This document shows, in pieces, positions 62,693 to 64,000 of a stretch of 64,000 nucleotides of DNA; the first letter of the stretch is position 1, and each line of letters begins with the position of its first letter. Both the position numbers and the translations under genes were made by a program. The notes under the pieces were generated by a model, which ran no database searches, had not been told where the DNA came from, and was given only the letters and a program-made list of their open reading frames with translations. Source of the DNA: CAWHJB01 sp963698715 (GTDB lineage: Bacteria > Chloroflexota > Anaerolineae > Anaerolineales > UBA4823); assembly GCA_963698715.1 (NCBI GenBank), contig CAVORW010000007.1, positions 62,001 through 126,000 on the forward strand, read 5' to 3'.

Positions 62693-62896
62693 ATGCAAAA
62701 AGTTGAAATTAGAGTAGAAGGATTGCTTGATCCCCATTGGTCTGAATGGCTGGAGAAGCTAGAAGTCTTCAATGAGGACAACGACCAGACCCTGCTCACA
62801 GGTCAGATTATGGATCAGGCAACCTTATATGGGATTTTGAAAAAGTTAAGAGACTTGGGATTGAAGCTCATCCTAGTCAAGGTTGCTGATATTTGA
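62693..62896 (+). CDS. Small conserved protein (about 67 residues), unknown function
   Basis: A 67-residue protein reading MQKVEIRVEGLLDPHWSEWL with DQTLLTGQIMDQATLYGILKKLRDLGL. The string HWSEWL...LTG...DQATLYGILxxLRDLGLxLI recurs in small stand-alone proteins of Actinobacteria, Cyanobacteria and Chloroflexota, as I recall them. No function is known. GGAA lies ten bases upstream of the ATG; an alternative TTG five codons earlier is weaker. It lies between the LuxR and CPBP genes. Confidence 0.7.
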   Translation: MQKVEIRVEGLLDPHWSEWLEKLEVFNEDNDQTLLTGQIMDQATLYGILKKLRDLGLKLILVKVADI

Positions 62897-63027
62897 ATTT
62901 TATCAGCTGGTGCACAAATCAGCAGAAAAAGGAGAAGTCTTTGAGGTCATAAATACTTTTACAGGATACATAATTCAGTAAGATAAACTATTAACTTTAA
63001 TTATAAAGAAAGGATGAAATTAATATC

Positions 63028-63834
63028 ATGAAAACAAAAAATAATGTGCTCGTATTTGTACTTATAGCGTACGGTTTTTCCTGGTTGTTCTGGGTTCCCG
63101 AGGCATTAATTGCACAGAATATTTGGGCTCCACCTGAAGGGGTAAAAAATATTCTCGCGCTCAACCTGGGGGGATGGGGTCCGCTTGTTGGGGCGATTGT
63201 GACCACATTCATTTACCAGAAAGGTGTAGGGGTAAAAGAACTGCTTAAACGCGGCTTCATGGTGCGTCTTGGCAAATGGTGGTGGGTGGTTCTACTGGCC
63301 TTCCCTGTATTGATCGGCGGCGCACTGGCACTGTCCATCTTGCTTGGCAATCCTGCTCCTGAATTCGCAGCACTAGCTGAACCTATTGCATTGCCGATTG
63401 CGTTGGTTGTTATTTTCTTCACTATGGGTCCCTTGCAGGAGGAATTCGGCTGGCGCGGGTACGCTTTTGAGCATCTGAGAAATAAATATAGTGCCTTGAA
63501 TGCAGCAATTCTTGCAGGATTAATGTGGGGTCTTTGGCATTTACCCTTATTCTTTGTCCCGCGATCAGAGCAATACTATAACCGTCCCTTGTGGGGACTT
63601 TTGCTCACAACAACGCTAGTTGGCATTATTCTGGCATGGTTCTACGCGAACACAAAAGGGAGTATTTTTGCCGCAATGGTAGGGCATACCATGTTCAATT
63701 GGTCCAATTGGGTGTTTCCCGCCCTGGAATCAGATTCTGCTGCTTTGATTTTGTTTGGACTTTACTTCCTGGCTGTTGGGTATATTATCTGGCAGTATGG
63801 CAGAAAAACCTTAACTAAGGCGCAAGCCATCTAA
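63028..63834 (+). CDS. CPBP family intramembrane metalloprotease
   Basis: A 268-residue membrane protease of the CAAX/Abi (Rce1-like) family. Motif 1 is EEFGWR with Glu138-Glu139 and Arg143; motif 2 has His171 in GLWHLPLFF; motif 3 has His220 and Asn224 in GHTMFNW. These residues form the metal site within a bundle of about eight helices. Members cleave prenylated or short membrane peptides and are often linked to bacteriocin immunity; the substrate here is unknown. An AAGGATG lies about 11 bases before the ATG. Confidence 0.9.
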   Translation: MKTKNNVLVFVLIAYGFSWLFWVPEALIAQNIWAPPEGVKNILALNLGGWGPLVGAIVTTFIYQKGVGVKELLKRGFMVRLGKWWWVVLLAFPVLIGGALALSILLGNPAPEFAALAEPIALPIALVVIFFTMGPLQEEFGWRGYAFEHLRNKYSALNAAILAGLMWGLWHLPLFFVPRSEQYYNRPLWGLLLTTTLVGIILAWFYANTKGSIFAAMVGHTMFNWSNWVFPALESDSAALILFGLYFLAVGYIIWQYGRKTLTKAQAI

Positions 63835-63864
63835 CTTTGGTCTAATATTGAAGCGAATATAAAC

Positions 63865-63893
63865 AAAAACCGCTCAAGGTTGACCTTGAGCGG
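63865..63893 (-). terminator. Terminator after tRNA-Arg
   Basis: CCGCTCAAGG, a four-base loop and CCTTGAGCGG (63870-63893), followed on the minus strand by TTTTTG. It is seven bases from the tRNA 3' end; the plus-strand CPBP message may also use the hairpin. Confidence 0.75.
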
Positions 63894-63899
63894 CTTCAG

Positions 63900-63971
63900 T
63901 ACCCCCACCGCGACTCGAACGCGGGCTTCTGCCTCCGGAGGGCAGCGCTCTATCCACTGAGCTATGGGGGC
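63900..63971 (-). tRNA. tRNA-Arg (CCG)
   Basis: The minus-strand cloverleaf has acceptor GCCCCCA against TGGGGGT (one G-T pair), D arm TAGCTCAGTGGATAGAGC, anticodon loop CTCCGGA with anticodon CCG, and T arm GCGTTCGAGTCGC. The discriminator is A; CCA is not encoded. Confidence 0.95.
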
Positions 63972-64000
63972 TTTAAGTGCGCCTGGATTTTACCACGACT

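Noticed and set aside
1..64000. CRISPR array or prophage
   Set aside because: No regularly spaced direct repeats, cas genes, integrase or phage structural genes were seen.

Overview
The window looks like a chromosomal segment of a Chloroflexota bacterium, probably of the Anaerolineae. There is no rRNA marker, so this is an inference from gene content: an R2lox oxidase, a MoxR-DUF58-VWA-ABC cluster, an FHA-GAF-cyclase, MalT-like LuxR regulators, a CarH-type B12 regulator and an F420/PPOX-type protein, all at moderate GC. No phage, plasmid or CRISPR locus was seen. The only clear mobile element is one complete IS1-like insertion at 58.4-59.7 kb.

Region 1 (1-18.5 kb) is almost entirely minus strand. 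It reads as a light- and oxidative-stress-response region built around a divergent CarH/LitR-like cobalamin photoreceptor-repressor (17.5 kb, plus strand). Facing it is a long run of tightly spaced genes: a TIGR01777 epimerase, an SRPBCC protein, a phytoene-desaturase-like flavoprotein, L-lactate dehydrogenase, an aldo/keto reductase and DNA photolyase. These are followed by an AttEFGH-like ABC export/lipocalin set and a decayed PHP phosphoesterase. A second promoter at about 4.15 kb shares a 12-bp block and 11-bp-phased TGTnnA repeats with the promoter facing carH. It drives two alpha/beta hydrolases, a peroxiredoxin-like gene with an in-frame UGA where the family has Cys (candidate selenoprotein), and two SDR proteins.

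Region 2 (18.7-35.7 kb) is housekeeping and metabolism. It has a Tat-exported metallophosphoesterase, an FG-GAP lipoprotein and a PPOX protein in a stop/start-overlapped operon. Next come hisS with tRNA-His directly downstream, an M24 peptidase, an overlapping M14 carboxypeptidase/GH31 glucosidase pair, R2lox, a winged-helix AAA+ ATPase and RNase PH. Last are a plus-strand FHA-GAF-adenylate cyclase and an uncharacterised membrane protein.

Region 3 (35.8-52 kb) is one long minus-strand cluster. In transcription order it holds a large membrane-anchored exported protein, an ABC ATPase and ABC-2 permease, a coiled-coil membrane protein, MoxR (split by a one-base frameshift), DUF58, a BatA-like VWA protein, a second ABC ATPase/permease pair, an NAD epimerase and a 1000-residue double-VWA protein. 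It probably encodes an envelope-associated chaperone and transport system.

Region 4 (52-64 kb) has a leaderless receiver-DUF309 fusion with a small partner gene, a large lipoprotein, an agmatinase-family ureohydrolase and a CDF transporter. A degraded HTH stretch follows. The IS1-like element has an 8-bp target duplication placed 10 bp upstream of a MalT-type LuxR regulator. The window ends with a 67-residue protein, a CPBP protease and tRNA-Arg(CCG).

Three loci carry single-base frame disruptions (the peroxiredoxin, the PHP gene and moxR). Some may be assembly errors in homopolymers; the PHP gene, with three shifts and a missing C-terminus, looks truly decayed.
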